From Cryptomeria japonica (lineage: Eukaryota; Streptophyta; Pinopsida; Cupressales; Cupressaceae): a DNA stretch of 64,000 nt. Every line of letters begins with the position of its first letter. Positions within the stretch are counted from its first letter, which is position 1. A model generated the notes under the pieces. It saw only the letters and a program-made list of their open reading frames with translations, had not been told where the DNA came from and did no database searches. The stretch is taken from positions 809,383,069-809,447,068 of the forward strand of contig NC_081414.1 of the NCBI RefSeq assembly GCF_030272615.1, read 5' to 3'. A program made the translations under genes and the position numbers. Shown here piece by piece: positions 24,497 to 34,536 of the stretch.

Positions 24497-25078
24497 TATT
24501 GACATATTTACAGAGTATGTTGACATGATGATATTGTATGTTGTCATTTATGTCAATATGTTCAAGAGAATCGGTATGATACTAAGAACCAGGATGTCAA
24601 TATGTTCAAGAGAACTGGTATGATACTGAGAACTGGTATATGTAAGAACCGGTATAACATAGTGAAGCGGTATGTTTGAAGTGAACCAGTGTACTAGTAT
24701 GAGAACCAGTATATGGAAGTTTTGCATGACTACCGGTTGGGAGTCTCAGCTTCAGGGTTTCCAGTTGAAGTGTTCCAAGCCTGTATGATTCAACTGATGA
24801 CATAGTGTGATGAGTTAGCATTGTAATGGAGATCAGATCGTGTTTCCATGCAGCCTTGTGCGCGTGAAGGATCTTGCATGAAGGAGATTGATCCTATCTA
24901 CCTTGGGAATGTGTGAAGTCTTTGTAAATAGTGGAGAATGCGTGATGGGTTATCTCTTTCAAGATGCAGTGAAGAACGAATGATGAAGAACATCTTGAGA
25001 TCTGTTCAACACCATTGTCTTCAAATGTAAAGTGTTCAATGGTCAGGATTGAACCATCTAAATTGTTCAACCTAAATG

Positions 25079-25102
25079 TTTAGGGTTTAGGGTTTAGGGT
25101 TT
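25079..25102 (+). repeat. Telomere-like TTTAGGG tract inside LTR D
   Basis: 3.4 perfect copies of the plant telomere unit TTTAGGG. The 3' LTR has 2.4 copies at 33148-33164, so the tract lost or gained one unit since insertion. Confidence 0.9.
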
Positions 25103-25347
25103 ATGCTACCGACCTATCTATTTCCTATAAGGTCTATGTTGTGTTTCATGTTGAGTTGTTGGCAAACGTTGTGTGTGTATCTAAGTACAAAGATACGTGA
25201 TTCTTGCCAGACCAGATATGAGAAAAGATACCTACAAAGTGTGAGTGCAAAAGGAAAGAACTGAAGCGGATCTGCATTGGCCTTAAGCGCTGTTACCAGA
25301 TCATTGTAATACCTGCTGATCTCTAACCACTTCAACAGTTGGAAAAT

Positions 25348-25566
25348 CCCTTAACAGGGTAGCTTTAACCAGCTTGCTATAAATCCTTTAACAGGGTGAC
25401 TCAAAATCATTGAGTTCTAAAAGTCCTCTAACAAGGTAACCTTTAACCGGGTTTAACCCTTAACCGGGTATGTTAGCCATCCCTTAACCGGGTGATCCCT
25501 AGCAGGATCGGTTCCTAATAGAACCTATTGTAAATTCTTTAATCAGACTAGGCTCCTAACAGAGTG
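25348..25566 (+). promoter_or_regulatory. Array of about eleven mini-hairpins in LTR D
   Basis: Consecutive 3-5 bp stems each enclose a six-base loop of the form YTAACM. Examples: AGCT-TTAACC-AGCT (25361), AACCT-TTAACC-GGGTT (25438), ACCC-TTAACC-GGGT (25456), GATCC-CTAGCA-GGATC (25494), GGTTC-CTAATA-GAACC (25510), GCTC-CTAACA-GAGT (25552). Stems differ, loops stay. Probable position is the transcribed leader. Confidence 0.6.
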
Positions 25567-25916
25567 GACTTCAAAGGGGTTCAAAGAATAGCTTGTGGGT
25601 ATTCATCCCCATCGTGGTTTTTCCTAGTTGGGTTTCGACATGAAAAATATGTGTGTTATGTGTGATGCTTTGTTATTCTCTGTTAAGTGGTAAAGCATGT
25701 TGAACCTGTAAGTCTTTACATTCCTGTTAAAGTATTACTAGTGTATGCATATCGGTGAAGTGGAAATAAGAGGTTAGATTGTGTGGAAAGATGAGTTACC
25801 GGTTTATGTCTTTCCCTGTGCTTAAGTGGTAGTAATCTAGTTTAGACCGGTATTGTTTCTTACCAATAAAAGGGCAGGTTTCTCATTTTTACCGGTTCAA
25901 GAGAAACTATTTTTAT

Positions 25917-25951
25917 CAGTACTGATTCATGGCCCCCCCCTCTCAGTACTG
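25917..25951 (+). promoter_or_regulatory. C-rich-loop hairpin near the end of LTR D
   Basis: CAGTACTGA (25917-25925) pairs perfectly with TCAGTACTG (25943-25951), nine base pairs around a C-rich loop. It lies 33 bases before the LTR end. Confidence 0.65.
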
Positions 25952-25984
25952 GTTTGGTACTAACTGGTCATCATTGATTTATCA

Positions 25985-25998
25985 ATTGGTATTAGAGC
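25985..25998 (+). promoter_or_regulatory. Primer binding site, element D
   Basis: ATTGGTATTAGAGC directly after the LTR; the initiator Met tRNA site with one C-to-T change. Confidence 0.85.
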
Positions 25999-26058
25999 TT
26001 CCTCCAGGTCCTTTGTGTTGTAAGCTTAACTGCTTGAGGGAAAGATCCTATTTTAATT

Positions 26059-27060
26059 ATGAAGAGGGAAGGTCCAAAGTTCAACGGAGACAACTTTAAA
26101 ATATGGAAGGATAAAATGAAGATATACATTAGAAGCATGGGTGATCAATATTGGAGCTATGTTGAGAATGCTTATGTTATCCCTACCAGTACTCTCATCG
26201 ATGACCAAAAGAGAGAGATTCAGGAGAATGGGCAAGTCATGGAAGCCCCGATTAGTAGTTTATTTGACATTGAGTTTATTGATGTTCTGGTCAAAGAGAA
26301 TCCCAAATAAGTATGGGATGCCCTTGAGAATATTTATGGTGGTGATGAGCATGTGAAACAAGATAAGGAAGAAAGCCTTAGGGGAAAGTTTGAAGACATG
26401 TGGATGGTTGAAGGAGAGACCATTCAACAATATGGAATAAGAATCAAAACTGTTGTTGGAGATATCAAGAGTGCAGGTGGTAAAATGGAAGATTCCACTA
26501 TTGTTAGAAAAGTTTTGAGATCCTTATTACTGGTCTATGCAATAAGGGTTGTTGTTATTCAAGAGTTGAGTTCTGTAGACAAGACAAAGGTATCCCTGGA
26601 CTCCATTATTGCAAAGTTAACAGCCTATGAGCTAAATAATTATAATGGTAGTATTTAGAAGACTAAATCAGCCTTCAGAGCATTTGATGCACCATCCATA
26701 AAAGGCAAGAAAAAGTAGAGAAATGGATGATGAGGAGATCTTGATGGAGTTTGAAGCTCTTCTTGCCAAGAGACTTCCTAAGGGAACCGATAAATATAGA
26801 GGTAATCTCCCTTTGAAATGCTTTTCTTGTAATCAAATAGGACACATTGTTGTAAACTGTCCTAATGGTGATAACAAGGACAAACCAGAGAGGTTCAAGA
26901 AATTCAAAGGAGGAAACCGGAGAAACTATTTTGTAGCAGTTGATGAAAGTGTCATAGATGAGGAATCAAAAGATGAAGAGAATGAAGATATTATGTTTGT
27001 TGCAGTCAAGGAAGATGTGTCAGACAAGAAGGCTCTTGTCTCCCGCTTTGATAATTACAA
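26059..27060 (+). pseudogene. Element D gag (broken)
   Basis: Copia-type gag starting MKREGPKFNGDNFKIWKDKM, the usual N-terminal capsid pattern (target sequence, Trp-Lys), about 330 codons to the protease. A QYGIRIKTVVGDIKSAGGKM segment and LRSLLLVYA follow, then one CCHC knuckle CFSCNQIGHIVVNC near 26820. Stops: TAA at 26308 (a likely Gln codon CAA), TAG near 26656 and near 26716. The start is the first ATG after the primer site. Confidence 0.83.
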
Positions 27061-28410
27061 TGAGTGGATTATTGACAGTGGTTGTTCTCACCATATGACT
27101 AGTGATCGGAGTAAGTTTCTATCTCTACAAGAGTATGATGGTGGTGTTGTTCATTTTGGTAATGATGCACCATGAATGGTCAAAGGCAGAGGGCCTACAA
27201 GAGTATGATGGTGGTGTTGTTCATTTTGGTAATGATGCACCATGAATGGTCAAAGGCAGAGGGTCTATCTCTCTAAATGGAAAGAGCAGTGCTAACAATT
27301 TGTATTTGGTAGAAGGTCTCAGACACAACTGTTTGAGTGTTGCCCAGCTGAATGATAGTGGACTCACTCTGGAATTCAAAAATGGAGTGTGCAAAATCAA
27401 AAGAAAGAATGGTGAACTGATGGCCATCGGTATGCAGACCAAAGGTAACCTATTTCAGCTGAATGCAAATGTCAGTACATGTCTTATGGCCAAGTTTGAT
27501 GATAGCTAGATATGGCATAAGAGACTCTACCATGTTAACTTTGATAACATTGTGAAGGCCAGTATGATCAAGGTAGATAGAGGATTGCTGATGCTGAGCA
27601 AACCAGAAAATCCTTTGTGCAGAGAGTGTCAACTGGGGAAAATGTCTTCCTCAATGTTCAAAGGTAAATCTTTCACTGCAAACAATTTACTTGATCTTGT
27701 GCATACTGATTTGTGTGGTCCTATGAAAACTAGGAGTGTGCAGGGAGATAGGTATTTTATGATTCTTACAGATGACTGCTCAAGAATGATGTGGGTCACA
27801 TTATTGAAGGATAAATCTAAAGCCTTTGGAAAGTTCAAAGCTTTCAGAGCACTGGTAGAAAAGGAAAGCGGTAGAAGAATCAAATGCCTTAGAACTGATC
27901 AAGGAGGGGAATTCACTTTCGGTGAATTTAACAAATATTGTGAAGAGAATGGCATCAAGAGGCAACTGTATGCCCCCTGGACTCCAGAACATAATGGCTT
28001 CGCAAAGAGGAACAATCGGACTGTGGTTGAAGCGGCTAGAACTATGTTAATCCAAGGAAAGGTTGCTCACACCTTTTGGAGAGAGGTGGTGAGCACTGCA
28101 GTCTACACAATGAACCAGGTACTCATCAATAAAGGTAAGGACAAGACTCCTTATGAGTACTAGACTGGTAAAACACTAGTGGTAAGATACTTTAGAGTGT
28201 TTGGTAGAAAATGTTATATCAAGAGGAGTGAACATCAGAGCAAGTTCGATGCAAAATGTGATGAGGGAATATTCTTAGGATATTCCACCAAGAGTAAAGC
28301 TCTCAAATGTTTCAACAATAGGACTCAGAGAATTGTTGAAAGCATCAATGTCATAGTTGATGAAAATTCTGAGAAACCTGAGGAAACTAGCAGTGAGCAA
28401 GTAGGACATG
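27061..28410 (+). pseudogene. Element D protease, GAG-pre-integrase and integrase (broken)
   Basis: Protease WIIDSGCSHHMTSDRSKF with the Asp-Ser-Gly core. The frame is then shifted by a 70-bp duplication. GAG-pre-integrase VEGLRHNCLSVAQL and CRECQLGKMSS follow. The integrase core shows HTDLCGPMKTRSVQGDRYFM, a GGEF segment (second Asp region LRTDQGGEF) and EHNGFAKRNNRTVVEAARTM, where the usual catalytic Glu of the VERKNRT region reads Ala-Lys-Arg. The [23 protein letters not shown] hinge follows. It ends at the junction with the E fragment; no reverse transcriptase of D remains. Confidence 0.83.
27125..27264 (+). repeat. 70-bp perfect tandem duplication in D protease region
   Basis: Bases 27125-27194 are repeated at 27195-27264 (unit starts CTACAAGAGTATGATGG). 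The length is not a multiple of three, so the frame is lost. Each copy also carries a TGA. Confidence 0.93.
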
Positions 28411-28443
28411 AACTTTGATTGCATGGTAAAGATCAGTACTCTA

Positions 28444-31102
28444 TCATAAGAGACTCTATCATGTAAACTTTGATTGCATGGTAAAGATCAGTACTTCTAA
28501 GGCAGTTAGAGATCTACCTAAAATTGTGAAACCTCATAATACAATTTCTAAGGAATGTCAATTTGGAAAACAAGTTAGAGCAAGTTTCAAAATTATTCCA
28601 GAAAAATCCAATAATGCTCTTGATTTGATTCACACAGATTTATGTGGTCCAGCTAGAACTAAAAGCTTACAAGGTGATAGATATTTCATGCTAATTATTG
28701 ATGATTATTCTAGAATGTGTTGGGTTACTTTTCACAGAGAAAAATCAGAAGCACTTGGAAAGTTCAAACTGTTCAAAGCAATGGTTGAAAATGAAACCGG
28801 TAAGAAAATCAAATGTTTAAGATCAGATCAAGGAGGGGAATTCACATCTAAGGACTTTAATACATTCTATGAAGTGAATGGAATCAGAAGACAGCTATCA
28901 GCACCTCAGACACCACAGCAGAATGCAGTTGTTGAAAGAAAAAATAGAACTATCTTGGATGCAGCAAGAAGTATGTTATCAGAAGCAAATCTACCACATG
29001 TGTATTGGAGAGAAGTAGTTAGCACAACCGTCTATACATTCAACAAAGTTCACATCAAAGGTGAAACTAGTAAGACCCCTCATGAACTATGGTTTGGTAA
29101 TACTCCTACTCTTAACTATTTCAGAATTTTTGGAAGTAAATGTTATATTAGAAGAGATAATTATATTGGCAAATTTGATCGTAGAAGTGATGAAGGAATA
29201 TTTCTTGGTTATTCATCTAAGAGCAAGACATATAGATATTTTAACAAGAGATCACAAAAAATTGTTGAGAGTACAAATGTAAAGATTGATGAACAATTCA
29301 GAGGAACTTCAAGGTATATAGATTCTGAACCAGCAATAGAAATTGTGACAAATGAACCTACACTAAATCCACTGGTATAGAATGAAGATCCAGTTACCCC
29401 GGTACCATCAGAGGATTCCAGAGTAATTGAAGAACAACAACAAGCTAAGACACCCCGGTATGTAAGATTGAATCATTCTGAAGATCAGATAATTGGAAAC
29501 AAATTTAAAGGAGTTATGACAAGAGGAAGATTGGAAAATGAAGAGGTATGTCTTATTTCTCAAATTGAACCATCATCTGTCAATGAGGCATGTGAAGATA
29601 AATTTTGGATTAAAGCTATGGAAGAAGAATTAGGACAAATTGAGAAAAATAATACTTTGACATTAGTTCCCCGGCCTAAAGATAAAAATGTAATTGGAAC
29701 CAAGTGGGTATTTAGAAACAAACTTAATGAAGATGGTAAGGTTGTCAGAAATAAAGCAAGACTAGTGTTTAAGGGATATTCTCAGAAAGAAGGAGTTGAT
29801 TACAACAAAACTTTTGCACCGGTAGCTAGAATTGAGGCAGTCAGATTATTCTTGGCCTTTGCAGCTCACAAGAACTACAAATTTTATCAAATGGATATAA
29901 AATGTGCATTCTTGAATGGAGATCTTGAAGAGGAAGTCTATATTGAACAACCTGATGGATTTTCTTTGACAGATGACAATGATATGGTTTGCAGGTTAAG
30001 AAAAGCTCTGTATGGATTGAAATAAGTCCCAAGAGCTTGGTATGCAAGGTTGGATAAGTATCTTTTAAAGATTGGTTTTACTAAAGGAAATGCATATAGC
30101 AATTTATATTACAAAATAACTAATGAAGACATCTTGATTATAGAAGTATTCGTTGATGATATAATCTTTGGAGGAGAAGATGGATTATGTAAGGAATTTT
30201 CTACTAAACTGCAGCAAGAATTTGAAATGTCTATGATTGGAGAAATAAAACTCTTTTTAGGATTGCAGATTTCACAGACTGACAAAGGTATATTTTTGAG
30301 TCAATCCAAGTACTTGAAATAGTTACTAAAGAAATTTGGGATGGAGAACTCTAAACTGGTAAGCACACCTATGACTACACATGACAAATTATCTAAAAGG
30401 GATGAATCTACACCTGTTAATCCAACTAGATACAAATCTATGATAGGAGGTTTACTGTATTTGACACAAACTAGACCTGATATTATGAATGCAAAATGTA
30501 TTGTTTCAAGATTTTAAAGTAATCCTACGGAAAATCATGAATCAGCAGTAAAAAGGATTTTTTGGTACTTACAAGGCACTGCAAATCTTGGATTATGGTA
30601 TCCTAGAGATGAAAATTTTGATCTATGTGCATACACAGATGCAAATTGGGCAAGAGATGGGGATGATAGAAAAAGCACCACCAGCGGAGCATTCTTTCTT
30701 GGAAAGAGATTAGTTTCTTGGTTGAGTAAGAAACAGAGCTATACATCTTTATCAACAGCAGAATCAGACTATGTTGTAGCAGCAACTAACTGTACATAGG
30801 TACTATGGCTTAAGAAAATGTTGAAAGACATAAAGGTAAAATGCAAGAAACCTATTACTATATATTGTGATAACATTGCAGCAATTGATATATCTAAGAA
30901 TCTGGTATTACACTCTAAAACAAAACATGTTTCTATCAAACTGAATTTTCTAAGGGAAAAAGTTCAAGAAAAGGAGATAAAACTGGTTCATGTGAATACT
31001 AAAGAACAGCTTGTAGATATTTTCACAAAACCTTTGCCTAAGGAGACTTTTGAATATCTTAGAGATCAGCTTGGATTCATACCACCACTGGTAGAGACTT
31101 AG
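28444..31102 (+). pseudogene. Family E pol fragment: integrase, reverse transcriptase, RNase H
   Basis: Integrase with HTDLCGPARTKSLQGDRYFM, LRSDQGGEFTS and [16 protein letters not shown] (catalytic D, D, E all visible). Reverse transcriptase with [40 protein letters not shown] and a [10 protein letters not shown] active site. RNase H with AYTDANWAR, STAES and YCDNIAAIDISKN, ending IPPLVET-stop at 31102. Stops: near 29379, TAA at 30023 and TAG at 30797 (both Gln codons in the other E copy), and TAG near 30319. It is better preserved than C or D. Confidence 0.87.
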
Positions 31103-31463
31103 ACAGTTGATGATTGTCATCAACCGGCAGAATTGAAAGACAAATCTTTTACTCCGGTCTTTTATGAGGAAGCTACTTTTCAGGGGGAGTATTTGGTATA
31201 TTGAATTGATTGGTATTTTGTATATGAACTTGGTTTTATTATAACTTTGGCATTTGATGTCAAATGGGGAGAGATATCCATGCAAAAACACATTATCTTT
31301 TAAGGAGAGATTGGTATTGAAAATCTTTGGATAACACATGTTGTTCCCAGGGGGAGAGATTGTTGTTTAGGAGAGATTGTTGGTTTTTGGTATTTGGCAT
31401 TTCTGTTTAGGCACTTTGATGGTTTTTCCATCTTGTGTTTCCATCAATGTTAAAGGGGGAGAT

Positions 31464-32524
31464 TGTTGGTATTTTGGTATGGTTTTGTCATTGATGTCAA
31501 CACCTACTAAAACACTAGCACTTAGGAGATCCAATAGCATTCATCGGCAAGCAAGTAACTATTGCATAGTTACTGGTATATGGTTCACCGGTAGGATATA
31601 ATGTTCACCGACACTTGGAATGATATGGAAGACACTTGGTAATGTCAAAGACATCCTGTGGACACTTTGTTTTGAAGAATTAATCATTGGTATATTCATA
31701 TTTATATATTTGCTTTTACCGGCAAATAGGTCTAGGGTTACCTAGGGTTACACTGGCAGGTTTATCTTTTCCAGATCAGCATGGCACGCTATGGAGATTT
31801 TTATTATTGTTCTAAATGCATTAAGCTGACATGTTCAATCGGTTATTGCATCAGATATTATATTGTTTGTAAAATATTTTTATTGTAATATCTTGTAGAG
31901 CCGACCTACTAAAATTGGTGTTAGGTTATGGTATAAATGTAAGATCTTATTTGTAAGATCGAATGTGGAATGCGAAAAAGGATTGTGAGAAGGTATATGC
32001 GAGATTAAGCAGAGGTATACATGAAGACATCATTTGAAGGTGAAGTTAGGTTTTTGTGAAAGCATATCAACATTACACGAGTACTGAATCCAGCATATGA
32101 AGATGTTATTTTGTGTAGTACATTCTTATTGGATTTAACCATTCAGCTGTAGTCAGTGTGACTCCCATTTTGTGATTAAGCAGTGAGCTCTTGGCTGTTG
32201 GCCTTTTCTGCATGTACAGACCCCATTTATGTACACTTACTATCTGCAGTAGTATCATCTGATTATGGGTAAGGTTTCCCACCATGGTTTTTCCCCTTAC
32301 AGGGTTTCCACGTACAAATATTGGTGTTATGTGTTGTGGATGACTTTATGTTTATGTTTCATGCATTAATCTTTACCGGTATAGCAATTTACTGTTAACA
32401 TTGTCTACCGGCATACTTAACTGGTTTACCGATATTAAGCATTAAGTTGGTTAAGTGTTTTTTGGTTTGAATTTATTAGACAACTAATTCACCCCCCCCT
32501 CTCAGTTGTCTCCGGGACCTAACA
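31464..32524 (+). repeat. Family E 3' LTR (fragment copy)
   Basis: 1,061 bases from TGTTGGTATTTTGG to CCTAACA, preceded by AAAGGGGGAGAT. A TATAAA-type box is at about 31931. The end hairpin reads AGACAACTAA/TCAGTTGTCT with one mismatch. Confidence 0.9.
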
Positions 32525-32552
32525 GAGATATCTTTGTATAGTGCCATCCATG

Positions 32553-32566
32553 CCAAAGGGGGAGAT
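32553..32566 (+). promoter_or_regulatory. Polypurine tract of element D
   Basis: CCAAAGGGGGAGAT directly before the D 3' LTR. Confidence 0.85.
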
Positions 32567-34056
32567 TGTTGGCATATGTAAAAAGTATGTTGACATGATG
32601 ATATTGTATGTTGTCATTGATGTCAATATGTCCAAGAGAACTGGTATGGTACTGAGAACCGGTATGTCAATATGTTCAAGAGAACCGGTATGATACTGAG
32701 AATCGGTATATGTAAGAGCCGGTATAACATAGTGAAGTCGTATGTTTGAAGTGAACCGGTGTGCTGGTATGAGAACTAGTAAATGGAAGTTTTGCATGAC
32801 TACCAGTTGGTAGCCTCAGCTTCAGGGTTTCCGGTTTAAGTGTTCCAAGCCTTTATAATTCAACTGATGACATCGTGTGATGAGTTAGAATTGTAATGGA
32901 GATCAGATCATGTTTCCATGTCATCCTTGTGCACGTAAAGGATCTTGCATGAAGGAGATTGATCCTATCTACCTCGGTAATGTGCGAAGTCTCTGTAAAT
33001 GGTGGAGAACATGTGATGGGCTATCAGCTCCAAGATGTGGTGAAGAACAAATGATGGTGAACATCTTGAGATCTGTTCAAGACCATTGTATTGAAATGCA
33101 AAGTGTTCAATGGTCAGGATTGAAATGTCTAAATTGCTCAACCTAAGTTTAGGGTTTAGGGTTTATGCTACTAACCTATTTGTTTCCTATAAGGTCAATG
33201 TTGTCTTTCATGTTGAGGTTGTTGGAAAATGTTGTGTGTTTATCTAAGTATAAAGATATGTGATTCTTGCTAGACCAGATATGAGAAAAGATACCTACAG
33301 AGTGTGAGTGTAGAAGGAAGGAACTGAAGTAGATCTGCATTGGCACTGAGTATTGTTACCAGATTATTGTAATACCTATTTATCTCTAACCACTTCAACA
33401 GTTGGAAAATCCCTTAACAGGGTAGCTTTAACCGACTTGTTGTAAATCCTTTGACAAGGTGACTCAAAATCATTGAGTTCTAAAAATCCTCTAACAAGGT
33501 AACCTTTAACCAGGTTTAACCCTTAACCGAGTATGTTAGCCATCCCTTAACCAGGTGATCCCTAGCAGGATCAGTTCCTAACAGAACCTATTGTAAAGTC
33601 TTTAACCGGACTAGGCTCCTAATAGAGCAGACTTCAAAAGGGTTCAAAGAACAGCTTGTGGGTATTCATCCCCACAGTGGTTTTTCCCAGTTGGGTTTCC
33701 ACATGAAAAAATGTGTGTTATGTGTGATGCTTTTCATATGATTCTTTGTTATTCTCTATTAAGCAGTAAAGGATGTTGAACCTATAAGTCTTTGCATTCC
33801 TGTTAAAGCATTACTAGTGTATGCATATGGGTGAAGTGGAAATAAGAGGTTAGATTGTGTGGAAAACTGAGTTACCGATTTATGTCTTTCTTTGTGCTTA
33901 ACTAGTAGTAATCTAGTTTAGACCGGTATTTTTGCTTGCTAGTAAAAGGGCAGGGTTCTCAGTTTAACTAGTTCAAGAGAAACTATTTTTATCAGTATTG
34001 ATTCACCCCCCCTCTCAGTATCAGTTTGGTACTAACTGGTCATGATTGATTTATTA
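32567..34056 (+). repeat. Element D 3' LTR
   Basis: 1,490 bases, homologous to 24497-25984, from TGTTGGCATATG to ATTTATTA (ancestral CA now TA), followed by GATAT. Many differences from the 5' LTR are CCGG versus CTGG or CCAG. The mini-hairpin array is at about 33408-33640; some stems differ but still pair. Confidence 0.9.
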
Positions 34057-34061
34057 GATAT

Positions 34062-34317
34062 CGGATCCTATTTCAATCTGGTGTGATAATTCAAGTGCAA
34101 TCAACATCTCCAAGAATCCAATAATGCACTCAAGAACAAAACACATTGCAATCAAGTATCACTTCTTGAGGGAGAAGGTAGCAGACAAGGAGGTTATTAT
34201 TGAATACGTTCCAACTGGTGAATAGATTGCTGACATATTTTCCAATCCACTTCCTTTGGGTCTATTTGAGTACTTGAGACAAAATATGGGAGTTTTCGTA
34301 CCATCCGACAACACTTA
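34062..34317 (+). pseudogene. Element C RNase H, C-terminal end
   Basis: Continues C pol after the D insertion: a CDNSSAI-type motif (WCDNSSAINISKNPIM in one frame), HSRTKHIAIKYHFLREKVAD and a stop after PSDNT. One in-frame TAG replaces a likely Gln (CAG). The joining point is within the target duplication of D. Confidence 0.85.
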
Positions 34318-34536
34318 AATTTGTAGGAGGATGTATGGTTCAGGGGGAGTCAACCATTGTTACTTTCTTATGACTCTTGAATCATCAAGCATGTACATAG
34401 GGGGACATTGTGTCCTAACCGAGTGTACCCAAGGGAGAGATTATTGGTGTCAGACTAAGCTTCCCTTTGCCATTGTTTTCAAAGGGGGAGAGAAATTGGA
34501 ATAGATAATGTTGACATCAATGCCAAAGGGGGCGAT
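34318..34536 (+). promoter_or_regulatory. Element C 3' untranslated region with several polypurine tracts
   Basis: GGGGGA-type tracts at about 34342, 34398, 34432 and 34482, and the final AAAGGGGGCGATTG ending at 34538 beside the LTR. This arrangement is typical of Sirevirus-type copia elements. Confidence 0.7.

Larger units (their letters stand above)
24497..25984 (+). repeat. Element D 5' LTR
   Basis: 1,488 bases. Near its start is a tandem pair of a ~44-base unit rich in ACCGGT-like palindromes (24555-24650). It also holds a telomere-type TTTAGGG tract (25079-25102), a dense array of small hairpins (25348-25566), the GTGGTTTTTCC...GGGTTTC block and the C-rich hairpin near the end. A primer site follows directly. 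Confidence 0.9.
28411..32524 (+). mobile_element. Family E fragment inside D (5'-truncated, with 3' LTR)
   Basis: Colinear with the full E element (58950-62983 and LTR) from the GAG-pre-integrase region onward. No E 5' LTR, gag or protease is present. The 5' edge contains a 30-base piece (28411-28440) that recurs at 28466-28495. After the 3' LTR, D sequence resumes at 32525. No target duplication is detectable because the 5' edge is lost. Confidence 0.85.
24497..34056 (+). mobile_element. Ty1/copia element D with an embedded fragment of family E
   Basis: 5' LTR 24497-25984 and 3' LTR 32567-34056 are clear homologues, flanked by GATAC (24492-24496) and GATAT (34057-34061). Primer site, gag, protease and integrase belong to D. 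From 28411 to 32524 the interior is a 5'-truncated family E copy, after which D resumes with its polypurine tract. D therefore lacks its own reverse transcriptase. Both LTR edges carry transitions (5' TG to TA, 3' CA to TA). Confidence 0.88.

Noticed and set aside
25970-26000. A tRNA gene near the GGTATTAGAGC motif
   Set aside because: It is the primer binding site of element D; there is no cloverleaf around it.
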